Shown: positions 1 through 9,480 of the stretch, piece by piece
How positions within the stretch are numbered: position 1 is the first letter of the stretch
How the letters are laid out: every line of letters starts with the position of its first letter
Assembly: GCA_017514235.1 (NCBI GenBank)
Contig: JAFWKK010000057.1
Location: 1-64,000 of the forward strand
Reading direction: 5' to 3'
Source: Kiritimatiellia bacterium
GTDB taxonomy: Bacteria > Verrucomicrobiota > Kiritimatiellia > RFP12 > UBA1067
DNA length: 64,000 nucleotides
The notes under the pieces: model-generated
The model's input: the letters and a program-made list of their open reading frames with translations, nothing else
Told to the model about the DNA's origin: nothing
The model's database searches: none
Position numbers and translations under genes: made by a program

Positions 1-1
1 C

Positions 2-709
2 ATAAACCGCGGCGACCGCTTCGAGTACCTTGTCTCGATGGAGACGAAGAGCGCGTCCTTCGAGGCGTTCGGGCGGGCCAACTTCAAGGCCGACGACAGC
101 GTAATCGGCATCGACGGCAAGCCGTTCAACCGCCACAGCGCGAAGATGGTGAAGGGCGACATCAACATGTGCCTCATGCACACGGCGATGGGCAAGACGC
201 TCTCGCTCATCCACAACGTATGCACGCCGCGCCCGTACGACCGCGGCAACCTCTACATGGGCACGAAGGGCATCTACCGCAGCTATCCGTCGCTTCTCAT
301 CGCGTGGGAGGAGAAGGAGGGCGACGGCGGAGCGAAGAAGTACTTCGACGAGGCCAAGGCGCAGCGGATCAAGGAAGAGTACCGCCATCCGTTCTGGAAG
401 GCGGCTGGCGAGATCGCGAAGAAGATCGGCGGACACGGCGGCATGGATTTCGTGATGGACCTCCGTTGGGTCTACTGCCTCCAGAACGGGTTGCCGATGG
501 ACACCGACGTGTACGACCTCGCGACGTACTCGTCGATCGTGGAGCTGTCGGAGCGGAGCGTCAACGCGCGCTCCTCGGCGATCGACTTCCCGGACTACAC
601 GCGCGGCGGATGGAAGACGGCGAAGCCGTTCACGGTGGACGAGATGGACATGAACCGTTTCGACTTCTCGCACGGCATTTCCAAGGACAAGGACGCCCAG
701 ACGACCTGA
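2..709 (+). CDS. GH109-like Gfo/Idh/MocA protein, 3' part only
   Basis: The frame is open from the left edge of the window, so the N-terminal NAD-binding half is missing. The visible 235 residues match the C-terminal half of the complete protein at 19202-20617: both share NRGDR, the GGHGGMDF segment, the YCLQNGLP segment, the VYDLA segment and a final (T)RG.WKTAKP. GH109 enzymes are NAD-dependent glycosidases (alpha-N-acetylgalactosaminidase is the founding activity) built on the Gfo/Idh/MocA fold; the GGHGGMDF region is typical of them. An internal ATG at 38 exists, but the protein clearly starts further upstream. It is followed 34 bases later by a GH30 gene on the same strand. The substrate is not readable from the sequence. 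Confidence 0.85.
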   Translation: MNRGDRFEYLVSMETKSASFEAFGRANFKADDSVIGIDGKPFNRHSAKMVKGDINMCLMHTAMGKTLSLIHNVCTPRPYDRGNLYMGTKGIYRSYPSLLIAWEEKEGDGGAKKYFDEAKAQRIKEEYRHPFWKAAGEIAKKIGGHGGMDFVMDLRWVYCLQNGLPMDTDVYDLATYSSIVELSERSVNARSSAIDFPDYTRGGWKTAKPFTVDEMDMNRFDFSHGISKDKDAQTT

Positions 710-743
710 CGTCCTCCATCGCAAGGCGACTGGGTTACCGAAC

Positions 744-2141
744 ATGATCTCGCTTGTGACATTTATGGCGGCGGCGTTCGTCGCGGCAGAAGGAGGAGAT
801 GAGCTGAGGCTCTTCCAGACGACGGCATCAAAGGACTTCCGTGAGATCGCGACCTCCGGTTTCTCGATTCACTCCTATCCGGCAGTGGAGGCGCTGGACG
901 TCGATGCCGCCAGGCCCAAGCACGAGTTCCTTGCGCTTGGCGCATCACTCACCGATGCTTCGGCATGGGTGCTCTCGAAGATGCCGGCCGGGAAACGCGA
1001 CAAGCTGCTTCGAGAACTGTTCACTCCGGAAGGCTGCAATCTAGGGGCTGTTCGCCTGAACATCGGGGCAAGCGACTATTCGACGGGGCTTTACAGCTAC
1101 AATGACACTCCGGGTGACGTGGAGATGAAGAATTTCTCCATCGCCCGCGACGACGAGTTCCTAGTGCCGATGGCAAAGGCCATAAAGGCATTGCGACCTG
1201 ACACGTACGTGTTCGCCTCGCCGTGGAGTCCGCCTGGCTGGATGAAGACCTCGGGGCTTATGATCTCTGGCAACCTTAAGGACGAGTTCATGCCGGCGTT
1301 GGCCAATTACTTCGTCAAGTACGTGCAGAGCTATGCCGAGCGCGGCATATCGATAGACGCCGTCACGCCTCAGAACGAGACGATGTGCGACACCAAGGGG
1401 CAATATCCGTGCTGCACGTATCCGGCTGCACAGGAGGGCGCATTCGTCCGTGACCATCTTGCGCCGGCGTTCCGGAGAGCCGGGCTGGCGACGAAGATAT
1501 GGGTTCATGACCATGACCCCAGCACAAACGGGGCGAAGCGCGTAAACGCGCTGCTTGCCGAGCCTGGCGTCGCCGAGTCTATTGACGGCGTTGCCTGGCA
1601 CTGCTACTGCGCTCCGGAATACTCCACGAACTTGGTTCCTGTCAAGGCTGCATATCCCGACCTGCCGTTCTATCACACCGAGAACGGGCCGCACGTCGTC
1701 GTCGACGAGCGCACGGAATGGTGGTGGGCGGCGAAGGTCTTCGGAATGCTTCAGTGCGGCTGCGGACTTTTCACAAGCTGGAACCTTTGCCTTGACGAGC
1801 TCGGCACGCCGGCGACAGGGGCGCATCTCTGCGGTGGCTTCACGGTCGTGGACTCCGATACGCACGAGGTGTCTTATTCGCAGCAGTACAGGCTCTTCCG
1901 GCACATCGGGCCGTTCGTGAAGCGCGGTGCGCGAATCATGGAGGTGGACGGCTCTCGCGACGGCACGCGGCTGATCCTCTTCAGGAACCCCGACGGAGAG
2001 AACGTGCTTGTGGTTGCCTGCGACGGAACGCTGGTCCGCCGCAAGCAGCGCCGACGTCTTGTCGTCAAGCACAAGGGCCGGTACAAGACGCTGCCGCTGC
2101 CTGGCGGACAGTGGTCGGTTTCCACGCTCGTCTTCAAATGA
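744..2141 (+). CDS. GH30 family glycoside hydrolase, secreted
   Basis: A 465-residue protein with a short hydrophobic N-terminus, probably a signal peptide, and a (beta/alpha)8 catalytic domain followed by a small beta-sandwich. The family signature is clear: TPQNE carries the predicted acid/base Glu212 and HTENG the predicted nucleophile Glu313; SPWSPPGWMK and the late EVSYSQQY region also fit GH30. GH30 members hydrolyse beta-glucosyl, beta-xylosyl or beta-1,6-glucan linkages; the subfamily, and so the substrate, cannot be set by eye. The Shine-Dalgarno sequence before the ATG is weak, so translation may be coupled to the upstream GH109-like gene. It is 19 bases ahead of the IolB-like gene. 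Confidence 0.88.
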   Translation: MISLVTFMAAAFVAAEGGDELRLFQTTASKDFREIATSGFSIHSYPAVEALDVDAARPKHEFLALGASLTDASAWVLSKMPAGKRDKLLRELFTPEGCNLGAVRLNIGASDYSTGLYSYNDTPGDVEMKNFSIARDDEFLVPMAKAIKALRPDTYVFASPWSPPGWMKTSGLMISGNLKDEFMPALANYFVKYVQSYAERGISIDAVTPQNETMCDTKGQYPCCTYPAAQEGAFVRDHLAPAFRRAGLATKIWVHDHDPSTNGAKRVNALLAEPGVAESIDGVAWHCYCAPEYSTNLVPVKAAYPDLPFYHTENGPHVVVDERTEWWWAAKVFGMLQCGCGLFTSWNLCLDELGTPATGAHLCGGFTVVDSDTHEVSYSQQYRLFRHIGPFVKRGARIMEVDGSRDGTRLILFRNPDGENVLVVACDGTLVRRKQRRRLVVKHKGRYKTLPLPGGQWSVSTLVFK

Positions 2142-2160
2142 AAGAAAGGAAAAAGGACAC

Positions 2161-2955
2161 ATGAACCTGAGAATCGCCCTGAACCCGCAACAGGGATACA
2201 ACAAGATATTCGACGTGGGTGAATACGGCATGAAGCTCACTAAGTTCGGGCTTCTTAAGCTCGCGAAGGGCACTGCGTACGAAGGCGACACCGGTGAGAG
2301 CGAAGTGGCGCTCGTGCTCATAGGCGGCAATTTTGCCGCGAAGGGCGACGGGTGGTCGTTCGAGGTGGCCGACGGACGTTCTTCGCCGTTCACCGGCAAG
2401 CCGCACTGCCTCTACCTGCCGCGCCGCACGAAGTACGCTATTACGGCGCTTTCCGATGTGGAGCTCGCATACAACGGCTCGCCTGCCACGAGTGATACGG
2501 CCAAGCCGACGCTCATCAAACCGGAAGATACCAGGCATATCGCGCTTGGCAAGGACAACTGGACGCGCACCAGCGAGATCATTCTCGACGAAAAGTTCGA
2601 TTCGGAGCACTTCTACATCGGCGAGGGAATGATTCCGAGCGGCAACTGGTCAGGCTATCCGAGCCACCGCCATGACGTGAACAATCCGCCTGCCGAGCTG
2701 GACATGGAGGAGACGTACTTCTATCTCTTCGACCCTCCGCAGGGCTTCGGCTTCCAGAGCGTCTACAAGCCGGACGGCTCGCTCAACGAGGCATACCGCG
2801 TTCAGAACTACGACACCGTTGCGATTGCCGAAGGCTATCATCCGCTCGTCGGTGCGCCAGGCTACCAGATGTACTATCTCTGGACGATGGCCGGCTCGCA
2901 GGGCCGCGGCCTCATCTCGTCGATGGACCCCGCCCATGCGTGGGTTAAGAAGTGA
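2161..2955 (+). CDS. iolB: IolB-type 5-deoxy-glucuronate isomerase (cupin)
   Basis: A 264-residue cytoplasmic protein with no signal peptide. It matches the KduI/IolB family: the metal-binding SHRHD motif is followed by a Glu-rich EETYFYLF strand, and the ends of the protein (start QGYNKIFDVGEYG, late YYLWTMAG) fit IolB. IolB converts 5-deoxy-glucuronate to 2-deoxy-5-keto-gluconate in inositol breakdown. No other iol gene is visible here; it sits between secreted GH30 and GH2 genes, so it may act on a uronate-like product of this locus rather than on inositol. The ATG at 2161 is preceded by AAAGGAAAAAGGA at good spacing. The next gene starts 8 bases after its stop. Confidence 0.85.
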   Translation: MNLRIALNPQQGYNKIFDVGEYGMKLTKFGLLKLAKGTAYEGDTGESEVALVLIGGNFAAKGDGWSFEVADGRSSPFTGKPHCLYLPRRTKYAITALSDVELAYNGSPATSDTAKPTLIKPEDTRHIALGKDNWTRTSEIILDEKFDSEHFYIGEGMIPSGNWSGYPSHRHDVNNPPAELDMEETYFYLFDPPQGFGFQSVYKPDGSLNEAYRVQNYDTVAIAEGYHPLVGAPGYQMYYLWTMAGSQGRGLISSMDPAHAWVKK

Positions 2956-2963
2956 TTGGCGGG

Positions 2964-5465
2964 ATGGAAAAGACGATTTGCGCTGGCGTAGCTGCGGCGC
3001 TCGCGATCGCCGCATTCGGGGCGACGGAAAAGGTTGCGCTCAAGGCAGGTTGGCGGTTTGTAAAGGCCGACGATCCCGCTGTCGGGACGAATCTCACGCT
3101 TCAGGCCATGAGCTCCATCCTCGACCGCGCCGACCGCGGCGATGCGTCGGGCGCGCCGACGCTCGACTGGGCGAAGCCGGACTTCGACGATTCGTCCTGG
3201 AAGGAGGTGCGGGTGCCGCACGACTGGGGAGTGGACAGCCCTTTCGACTCCGACAGGCCGTATGGCGATGCGTTCCTCGACGTGACGGGAATAGGCTGGT
3301 ACCGGATTCGCATTGACGTGCCGGCCGAATGGAAGGGGAAGACCGTATACTTCGAGTGCGACGGAGCAATGAGCTATGCGATGGCCTACCTAAACGGTCG
3401 GTTCGCCGGCGGCTGGCCGTACGGCTACACGCGCTGGCGCATTGACATAACGCGACATCTCAATTATGGCGGTGCCAACACGCTCGCCATCCGCTGCCAC
3501 AACATTCCTCATTCGTCGCGCTGGTACACGGGCGGCGGACTGTACCGCGACTGCCGTCTGCTCGTCTGCCCGGAGGACCATGTCGTGCCAGGCTCCGTAT
3601 GCATCACCACGCCGGAGGTCACGGCGAAGCGCGCCCGCGTGCGCGTCAGGTACGAGATGTCAAAGGGTGGCAAGAGGGATTACTCGTTCGAAGTGAAGGA
3701 GCCGCGGCTCTGGGACATCGACGACCCCTATCTTTATTCGGTCGACGTGGAGGGCGACACCTATCGCTATGGCATACGGACGATTGCATTCCATTCCGAC
3801 GAGCGGCGCTTCCAGCTGAACGGGCGCACCGTTCCGCTGAACGGCGTGTCGATGCATCACGACTTCGGCGTCCTCGGCGCTGCGTGGAACCGCGCGGCGC
3901 AGAAGCGCCGGCTTTTGCTTTTCAAGGAGGCCGGGGGGAACGCGATACGCTCGTCCCACAACCCGCCGGACGAAGGGCTGCTGGAGCTCTGCGACGAGCT
4001 CGGGTTGCTCGTGAAGGACGAGGTATTCGACGAATGGCGCAAGATCGGTAGCGCAGGCAAGCGCAAGAACGGCTACACCAACCTGTTTGACACGTGGCAT
4101 GAACGCGACCTGCGCGCGTGGGTGCGTACGGACCGCAATCACCCGTGCGTCATCATGTATTCCCTTGGCAACGAGATATGCGATCTGCAGTCGCAGCCGA
4201 ATGCGGATGGCTCGGGCACACGGATTTCGCGCGAACTTGCGCGGATGGTCGCCGAGGAGGATGCCTCGCGTCCATCCGTAAGCGCCAACAACAATGCGGC
4301 GAACTACACTAATGACTATCCGACCGTGTTGGCGTTGATGGGCTGCAACTATTATCCCTGGCTGTATCCGGCTCTCGCGAAGAAGTACCCTGACGTGCCG
4401 TTCTTCGGTACGGAGACGGTATGCATGAGTTCGACGCGCGGCGAGTATCATTTCCCGGTTGCGCAGACATGGGCCAACAAGGGGGCCTCTCTGCCGGACT
4501 TCTACAACTCGTCCTATTGCTGGGAGGCTGTTGGCTGGACGCGGCTAGATGGCAACTGGGCTTGCGCACCCGATGCGCAGTGGTATTGGATGGACAAGGT
4601 GGGAACGTGCATGGGAGAGTTCATCTGGACGGGCGTGGACTACCTCGGCGGACCGTTCTGGTGCGACGCATGGCGCAAGGCTCCGCGCTTCACCGACCCG
4701 GTCGTTCAGGAGAAGGCTCTTGCCGAGGTGAAGAAGCGCGGCATGACGCGCGCGGCGATTCACACCTGCAACACCGGTTTCCTTGACCAAGCGGGGTTCA
4801 AGAAGGACTCCTTCTGGCTTTATCAGTCGAGGTGGCGGCCAGGATTGCCGATGGCGCACATATTGCCGCATTGGAACTGGAAGGGGCGCGAGGGCGAAGT
4901 TACGCCGGTTTATGTGTTTACGTCCGGCGACGAGGGCGAACTGTTCTTGAACGGACGTTCGCTAGGCCGTCAGCGCAAGCAGCCCGGCGTGTGGGATCGC
5001 GCGTATCGCCTCAGGTGGGATGACGTAAGGTACGAACCTGGCACGCTTGAGGTAGTCGTGTACAAGGACGGCGTGGAGTGGGCTCGCGACACGGTGAAGA
5101 CGGCTGGAGCGCCGGTGCGCCTTGCCTCCGAAACCGAGTTGCCGTCGGTGATTGCCGATGGCGAGGACATCTGCTACGTGAACGTATCCGTGCGCGATGG
5201 GGAGGGCTTGCTGGTCCCGAACGCCAAGGTGCCGGTCAGGTTCGAGATCGAGGGCCCGGGAGTGATTGTCGCCACCGACAACGGCGACGAGACTGACTTT
5301 GACGACTTCCGCAAGCCGGAGCGCAAGACGTTCAACGGCTGGGCGCAGGCGATTGTCCGTGCGATTCCCGGGCGCTCCGGCGACATCACGGTAAGGGCGA
5401 GTTCCGGCGACGGCATTGCGTCGTCTGCCGTGACTGTCAGTTCCGTGCTCCCCGGCGGGAAATGA
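2964..5465 (+). CDS. GH2 beta-galactosidase-like glycoside hydrolase, secreted
   Basis: About 833 residues with a classical signal peptide (MEKTICAGVAAALAIAAFGA). Domain order: GH2 sugar-binding jelly roll (about 60-230), immunoglobulin-like domain, TIM barrel (about 290-600), then C-terminal beta-domains with a DUF4982-like and a bacterial Ig-like segment. SLGNE carries the predicted acid/base Glu404 and FGTET the predicted nucleophile Glu484. The barrel holds the usual MHHDFG and RSSHNPP segments. An upstream GTG at 2952 is possible, but the ATG at 2964 follows GGCGGG and starts a clean signal peptide. It probably removes terminal beta-galactosyl or related residues in the periplasm or outside the cell, alongside GH30 and GH109. 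Confidence 0.9.
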   Translation: MEKTICAGVAAALAIAAFGATEKVALKAGWRFVKADDPAVGTNLTLQAMSSILDRADRGDASGAPTLDWAKPDFDDSSWKEVRVPHDWGVDSPFDSDRPYGDAFLDVTGIGWYRIRIDVPAEWKGKTVYFECDGAMSYAMAYLNGRFAGGWPYGYTRWRIDITRHLNYGGANTLAIRCHNIPHSSRWYTGGGLYRDCRLLVCPEDHVVPGSVCITTPEVTAKRARVRVRYEMSKGGKRDYSFEVKEPRLWDIDDPYLYSVDVEGDTYRYGIRTIAFHSDERRFQLNGRTVPLNGVSMHHDFGVLGAAWNRAAQKRRLLLFKEAGGNAIRSSHNPPDEGLLELCDELGLLVKDEVFDEWRKIGSAGKRKNGYTNLFDTWHERDLRAWVRTDRNHPCVIMYSLGNEICDLQSQPNADGSGTRISRELARMVAEEDASRPSVSANNNAANYTNDYPTVLALMGCNYYPWLYPALAKKYPDVPFFGTETVCMSSTRGEYHFPVAQTWANKGASLPDFYNSSYCWEAVGWTRLDGNWACAPDAQWYWMDKVGTCMGEFIWTGVDYLGGPFWCDAWRKAPRFTDPVVQEKALAEVKKRGMTRAAIHTCNTGFLDQAGFKKDSFWLYQSRWRPGLPMAHILPHWNWKGREGEVTPVYVFTSGDEGELFLNGRSLGRQRKQPGVWDRAYRLRWDDVRYEPGTLEVVVYKDGVEWARDTVKTAGAPVRLASETELPSVIADGEDICYVNVSVRDGEGLLVPNAKVPVRFEIEGPGVIVATDNGDETDFDDFRKPERKTFNGWAQAIVRAIPGRSGDITVRASSGDGIASSAVTVSSVLPGGK

Positions 5466-5575
5466 ACGCCGCGGCCGGCGGCCTGTTGCCGCCCGCTCGT
5501 CCGTTCTGGCAATTTGCATCCAAATCAGGATTTTGGTAAACTACATTTCATAATGCAACCTAATCGGAGGTAACT

Positions 5576-7537
5576 ATGGCAATGTTGGCGACAATGTGGA
5601 AAAGGGCATTTTTTGTTCTCATCGGAATGCTTTTGTCTGGCACTGTTCAGGCTGCGACTTACTATGTGAAGCCCGACGGCGACGACACCAAAGACGGCAA
5701 GTCGTGGGCGAATGCGTTGGCCACGCCCAACAAAGGTTTCGCCAAGATCAACAATGACAAAGGGTCGACGCTTGTTATCAGCAACGGCATATATCGGCTT
5801 ACAGGGGCCATTGGCTGCACGGGTGGTGATAACGAGGCAAACCGTACGGTTGTCAAAAGCTTTTCGGGAAATCCCGACGATGTGATCCTAGATGCGCATG
5901 GGGAGAGCGAATGTTTGCGCTTTGCATCTTACATCACCTTGTCTGGCATCACTGTCTCGAACGGCGTTAATAATGTAGATGGCACCAAATGTCCGGCCGG
6001 TGGCATTCGTTTTGCCAACAATGCGGGGAGTGGCGCTGATTATGAAATCATTGTCACGAATTGTGTTGTCACATGCTGTACGAACGTCTTTCCCGACGGA
6101 ATGCACGGTGCGGCGGTTGATCTCCTCGGCCACAACCTCATGGTCGATTCCGTGGTGCGCAACAACACGTCCATAAATGCCACCGGCGCTGGGGTCATCA
6201 TGGTGAACAGGACATCCGACCTGAAGGGGCCTCCGAAGATGCTGAGATGTCGGATCGAGGGCAATTCCTCTGCGAAGTCGGGCGGCGGCGTGTACGTATC
6301 GGGAAATGTCAATGCCGAATCTGGCAAATCAGCCGGAGGAGCGATTGTCGAGATTGAGGATTGCGAAATCATTGGAAACACTGCCGCCGTTGCAGGTGCG
6401 GGCATATATTGTCCAGGCTATTCCCATCAGCGGATAACAGGTTGCATCATCTCCAACAACACGGCAGGCTCGAACGGCGGCGGTTTGCGGTTTGAGAAGG
6501 GATCGGCTACGTTGGTGAACTGCCTTGTGGCGGACAATGCTGCGGATAATGGTGCAGGTGCCGATATCGTCCCGACTGCGACTTCTCCGGACGCCGCCAT
6601 TGCGACGCTTTATTGCACCGGTACGACGTTCAGGCGGAATGAGGCTGCCCGTGACTGCGGCGGCGCTGTTCGTGTTTACCAGTTTGCTCGGGCGTTTTTC
6701 GATAACTGTCGTTTCGAAGGCAACAAGGTGACGTACAATGGCAGCGGCAACGACTCCGGCGGCGGTGCGGTATGGCTGGCAAATCAAGGAAGCCACGCAA
6801 CGACCCCTTATGGATATTGTTCGGTTTCCAATTGCGTTTTCGGGGGTAATTCGTCGGGCGGACGTGGCGGGGCCTTGGGCGGCACCTGGAACACAAACTT
6901 CTGCGGTGCCGTGGTCAACTGCGTCTTCACAAACAATATGAGTCGCATTCAGGGAGGCGGGCTGTGCATTCGCGAGTCTGCGGCGAACCCGAATCCTGCA
7001 ATCATACGCAATTGCCTCTTTGCATTTAACGAAACGACCGAAACAACAACAACTGTCGATTCCAACGGCGGTGGCGTTCTTCTAGTGACGAGAAGCAATC
7101 TTGTTGTAGAGAACTGCACAATCGTTTCCAACAACATCCGAAACGCCAGCAACAGCAATAAGAGCGGCGGCATACATCATCGCTGGGGCGGAACGCTGAA
7201 GAACTGCATTGTCGCGTTCAACATGGTTCACGGTGGGCAGCCGGAGGATGGTTCATGGGCAGGTCTTGACAGCAGCCATTACCAGAACTGCTGCGGATGG
7301 CCGGCAGTGCCGAAATTTACGGCGGAGGGGTGCATCAATCTCGACCCGTTGTTCACTGATGCGGCGAACGGCGACTTCACGCTTGCCGATGGATCGCCGT
7401 GCCGAGATGCGGGCGCCTATGCCGGCTGGATGGCGACGGCAAGGGATCTTGCAGACAACAGGCGCATCAGGGGCAAGAATGTCGACATCGGATGCTATGA
7501 AGGCCCTGTTGCCGGCCTGATCATGCTGTTCAGGTGA
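5576..7537 (+). CDS. Secreted right-handed beta-helix surface protein with GLIMLFR tail
   Basis: 653 residues. A signal peptide ends near residue 26 (AATYYVKPDG follows), then parallel beta-helix repeats run to about residue 600. They carry many short GG-N and N-C-x-V turns such as GGG(V/L) and NNTAG, as in chlamydial polymorphic membrane protein repeats. A choice-of-anchor-Q-like end (RRIRGKNVDIGCYE) is followed by only a dozen residues, ending in GLIMLFR and stop. In known choice-of-anchor proteins this place holds a sorting signal. GGAGGT precedes the ATG. The helix may bind or cleave a polysaccharide, but no lyase or hydrolase residues were recognised. It is transcribed with the GH2 gene upstream or from its own promoter in the 110-base gap. 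Confidence 0.8.
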   Translation: MAMLATMWKRAFFVLIGMLLSGTVQAATYYVKPDGDDTKDGKSWANALATPNKGFAKINNDKGSTLVISNGIYRLTGAIGCTGGDNEANRTVVKSFSGNPDDVILDAHGESECLRFASYITLSGITVSNGVNNVDGTKCPAGGIRFANNAGSGADYEIIVTNCVVTCCTNVFPDGMHGAAVDLLGHNLMVDSVVRNNTSINATGAGVIMVNRTSDLKGPPKMLRCRIEGNSSAKSGGGVYVSGNVNAESGKSAGGAIVEIEDCEIIGNTAAVAGAGIYCPGYSHQRITGCIISNNTAGSNGGGLRFEKGSATLVNCLVADNAADNGAGADIVPTATSPDAAIATLYCTGTTFRRNEAARDCGGAVRVYQFARAFFDNCRFEGNKVTYNGSGNDSGGGAVWLANQGSHATTPYGYCSVSNCVFGGNSSGGRGGALGGTWNTNFCGAVVNCVFTNNMSRIQGGGLCIRESAANPNPAIIRNCLFAFNETTETTTTVDSNGGGVLLVTRSNLVVENCTIVSNNIRNASNSNKSGGIHHRWGGTLKNCIVAFNMVHGGQPEDGSWAGLDSSHYQNCCGWPAVPKFTAEGCINLDPLFTDAANGDFTLADGSPCRDAGAYAGWMATARDLADNRRIRGKNVDIGCYEGPVAGLIMLFR

Positions 7538-7634
7538 CATGTGACGGAGAATCGGCCGATGAGTGCCCGGTTGTTGCGCCGCACAGTCATTCGCCGCGCA
7601 TGTCGAGAACCTGGGAAAATGAAAAGGAGGTCTC

Positions 7635-8645
7635 ATGAACTTTAGCAGAAGGGGGTTTCTGGGGGCGGCCTTCGCCAGCGCGGCGACCGGGTTCTCGGCT
7701 TGCGTGACCGAGAAGTCCGGCACGGACGGTGTTGGTGCAGGAAAGTCAAGTGGCGCGGTTTCCTTTGACGAAAACTTGAGCATAATATTCTCCGATGCGC
7801 ATGTTTGCGGCGAAGAGGTGCGGGCAGCAAGGTTTACGCCTAAGCGCCTTGCCGCGTTCGTGGACGAGGTGCTGGCGATGCGGCCGTTGCCTAAGCGCGT
7901 CGTCCATCTTGGCGATCTCGCCTATTTGCACGGGCATCCGGCGGACTACGCGGTTTCGAAGCCGATGCTTAAGCGGCTTGAAGACGCTGGAATCGAGCTC
8001 GTCTTCTGCATGGGCAACCACGACAGGCGCAGCGAGTTTGCGAAAGCGTGGCCCGGCCGACTTGAGAAGTCGCCCGTTCCAGGAAAGTACGTGAGCGTGA
8101 CGTCGCTCGGCACTGCAGACCTGGTCATACTTGACGGGCTTCAGGGCACGGACGACCGCCCGCTGACGGACATGGGGCCAGGGAACGGGCTTCTCACGCC
8201 AGACCAGTTCGCATGGTTAAAGGAGGACTTTCCGGAGAGGAAGCGTCCGTTCTTCGTCGCTTCGCACTTTCCCGTTGAAGATTTCAAGACGTCGGACAAG
8301 AAGCACGGGCACCTAGGACGGTGGCTTGTCAAGAACGCGCCGATGTGCGTCGGTTATCTCTACGGGCACATTCACCGCTGGCGGCCGGAGTGGATTCACG
8401 GCGCGTGGAACGCGCGCAAGTCGCTGCGCACGCTTTCCGTGCCGTCGAACGGGCTGTGGGGCGACATCGGCTACGTGAAGATGCGGGCGACTGCTGATCG
8501 TGCGGTATGCAGCCTGGAACTGAAGGACTTTTTCTTCCCGGCGGAGCCGGAGGATCCCAACGACCGTCCAGCGCCGTGGAAGCTGAAGATTGCCGAGACG
8601 CGCGGCGCGACCTGCACGTTCCTCTACGACAGACAGGGGGTGTGA
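7635..8645 (+). CDS. Tat-exported calcineurin-like metallophosphoesterase
   Basis: 336 residues. The N-terminus has a twin-arginine motif (SRRGFLG) and a possible lipobox around SAC at residue 23, so it may be a Tat lipoprotein. The binuclear metal motifs are in order: FSDAH, HLGDLAYLHG, GNHD, ASHFP and GHIH. This is the metallophosphoesterase superfamily, which hydrolyses phosphate mono- or diesters. The start is well supported by AAGGAGG five bases upstream. It forms a tight cluster with the glycerophosphodiesterase (2-base gap) and the FAD oxidoreductase, suggesting joint work on a phosphorylated polymer or lipid head group; this last point is inference. Confidence 0.88.
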   Translation: MNFSRRGFLGAAFASAATGFSACVTEKSGTDGVGAGKSSGAVSFDENLSIIFSDAHVCGEEVRAARFTPKRLAAFVDEVLAMRPLPKRVVHLGDLAYLHGHPADYAVSKPMLKRLEDAGIELVFCMGNHDRRSEFAKAWPGRLEKSPVPGKYVSVTSLGTADLVILDGLQGTDDRPLTDMGPGNGLLTPDQFAWLKEDFPERKRPFFVASHFPVEDFKTSDKKHGHLGRWLVKNAPMCVGYLYGHIHRWRPEWIHGAWNARKSLRTLSVPSNGLWGDIGYVKMRATADRAVCSLELKDFFFPAEPEDPNDRPAPWKLKIAETRGATCTFLYDRQGV

Positions 8646-8647
8646 GC

Positions 8648-9466
8648 ATGAACTTTTTCAAGGGGAGCGTTCTGCTGGGCTTTTGTTTCGTGGCTCTTGC
8701 CGTGCCGGCTGCGTCGCACAGGCTCTCGTTTGCCGATCGGCTTTCCGGCAGGAACGGAAGGCCGTTCCTTATCGCCCATCGCGGATGCCAGTCGCTTGCG
8801 CCAGAGAACACGGTTGCGTCGTTCGCATGCGCCGCGAGGCTCGGGCTGGACGCCATCGAGACCGACGTGCGCCTTACGTCCGACGGTGCGCTCGTCTGCG
8901 TGCACGACGACACGCTGAAGCGCATGTTCGGAACTGACCGCAAGGTGGAGGAGATGCGGCTTGCCGAACTGCGCGAACTCCTGCCGACGAGCGGCAAAGG
9001 CCTAAAGTCGTGGCCTAAGGAGGCGTTGCGCATCCCTACGTTCGCGGAGTACCTTGACGTCTGCGAGCGGTACGACAAGGTGCCGTTCATAGAGACCAAG
9101 GGCGATGTCGCCGTAGTGAAGCCGGTGCTGGACGAAGTGCGGCGGCGCGGCCTTGCGAAGGTCGCCGTTCTGTCGTCCGTTTCGTTCGATCACATACGCG
9201 AGGCGCGTCGGCTCGACAAGGAGATATTCGTTCATCATATCTTCAGCGATCCCGAGCTGCTGGACGAGCTTGCGGCGATGGGGAACGCCGGGTTGTCCTA
9301 CAAATACAAGGACCTGGCGACGGTGCCGGAGGGACTCGTCGGTCGCGTCCACGCAAAGGGCGTGAAGATGTGCCTTCGGGCCGGTGACACGCCGGAGGCG
9401 GTTGCGAAGATGCGTGCGCTCGGGCTTGACTACATTCCGACAAACGTAACGGTTCCGATGGATTGA
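8648..9466 (+). CDS. Secreted glycerophosphodiester phosphodiesterase
   Basis: 272 residues beginning with a signal peptide (up to about residue 22, AVPAAS). The GDPD motifs are clear: AHRG near the start of the mature protein, APENT, the ETDVR pair of metal ligands, VHDDT, and later FIETKGD, SYKYKD and YIPTN. The family cleaves glycerophosphodiesters to glycerol-3-phosphate and an alcohol using a divalent metal. The ATG follows the upstream stop directly, with GGGGGTGTGAG as ribosome site, so it is translationally coupled to the metallophosphoesterase. A broken relative lies at 33497-33963. Confidence 0.9.
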   Translation: MNFFKGSVLLGFCFVALAVPAASHRLSFADRLSGRNGRPFLIAHRGCQSLAPENTVASFACAARLGLDAIETDVRLTSDGALVCVHDDTLKRMFGTDRKVEEMRLAELRELLPTSGKGLKSWPKEALRIPTFAEYLDVCERYDKVPFIETKGDVAVVKPVLDEVRRRGLAKVAVLSSVSFDHIREARRLDKEIFVHHIFSDPELLDELAAMGNAGLSYKYKDLATVPEGLVGRVHAKGVKMCLRAGDTPEAVAKMRALGLDYIPTNVTVPMD

Positions 9467-9480
9467 AAGGACACGGGAAA

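Noticed and set aside
2161-2955. Complete myo-inositol catabolic operon
   Set aside because: Only an IolB-type gene is present; none of the other iol genes is in the window.
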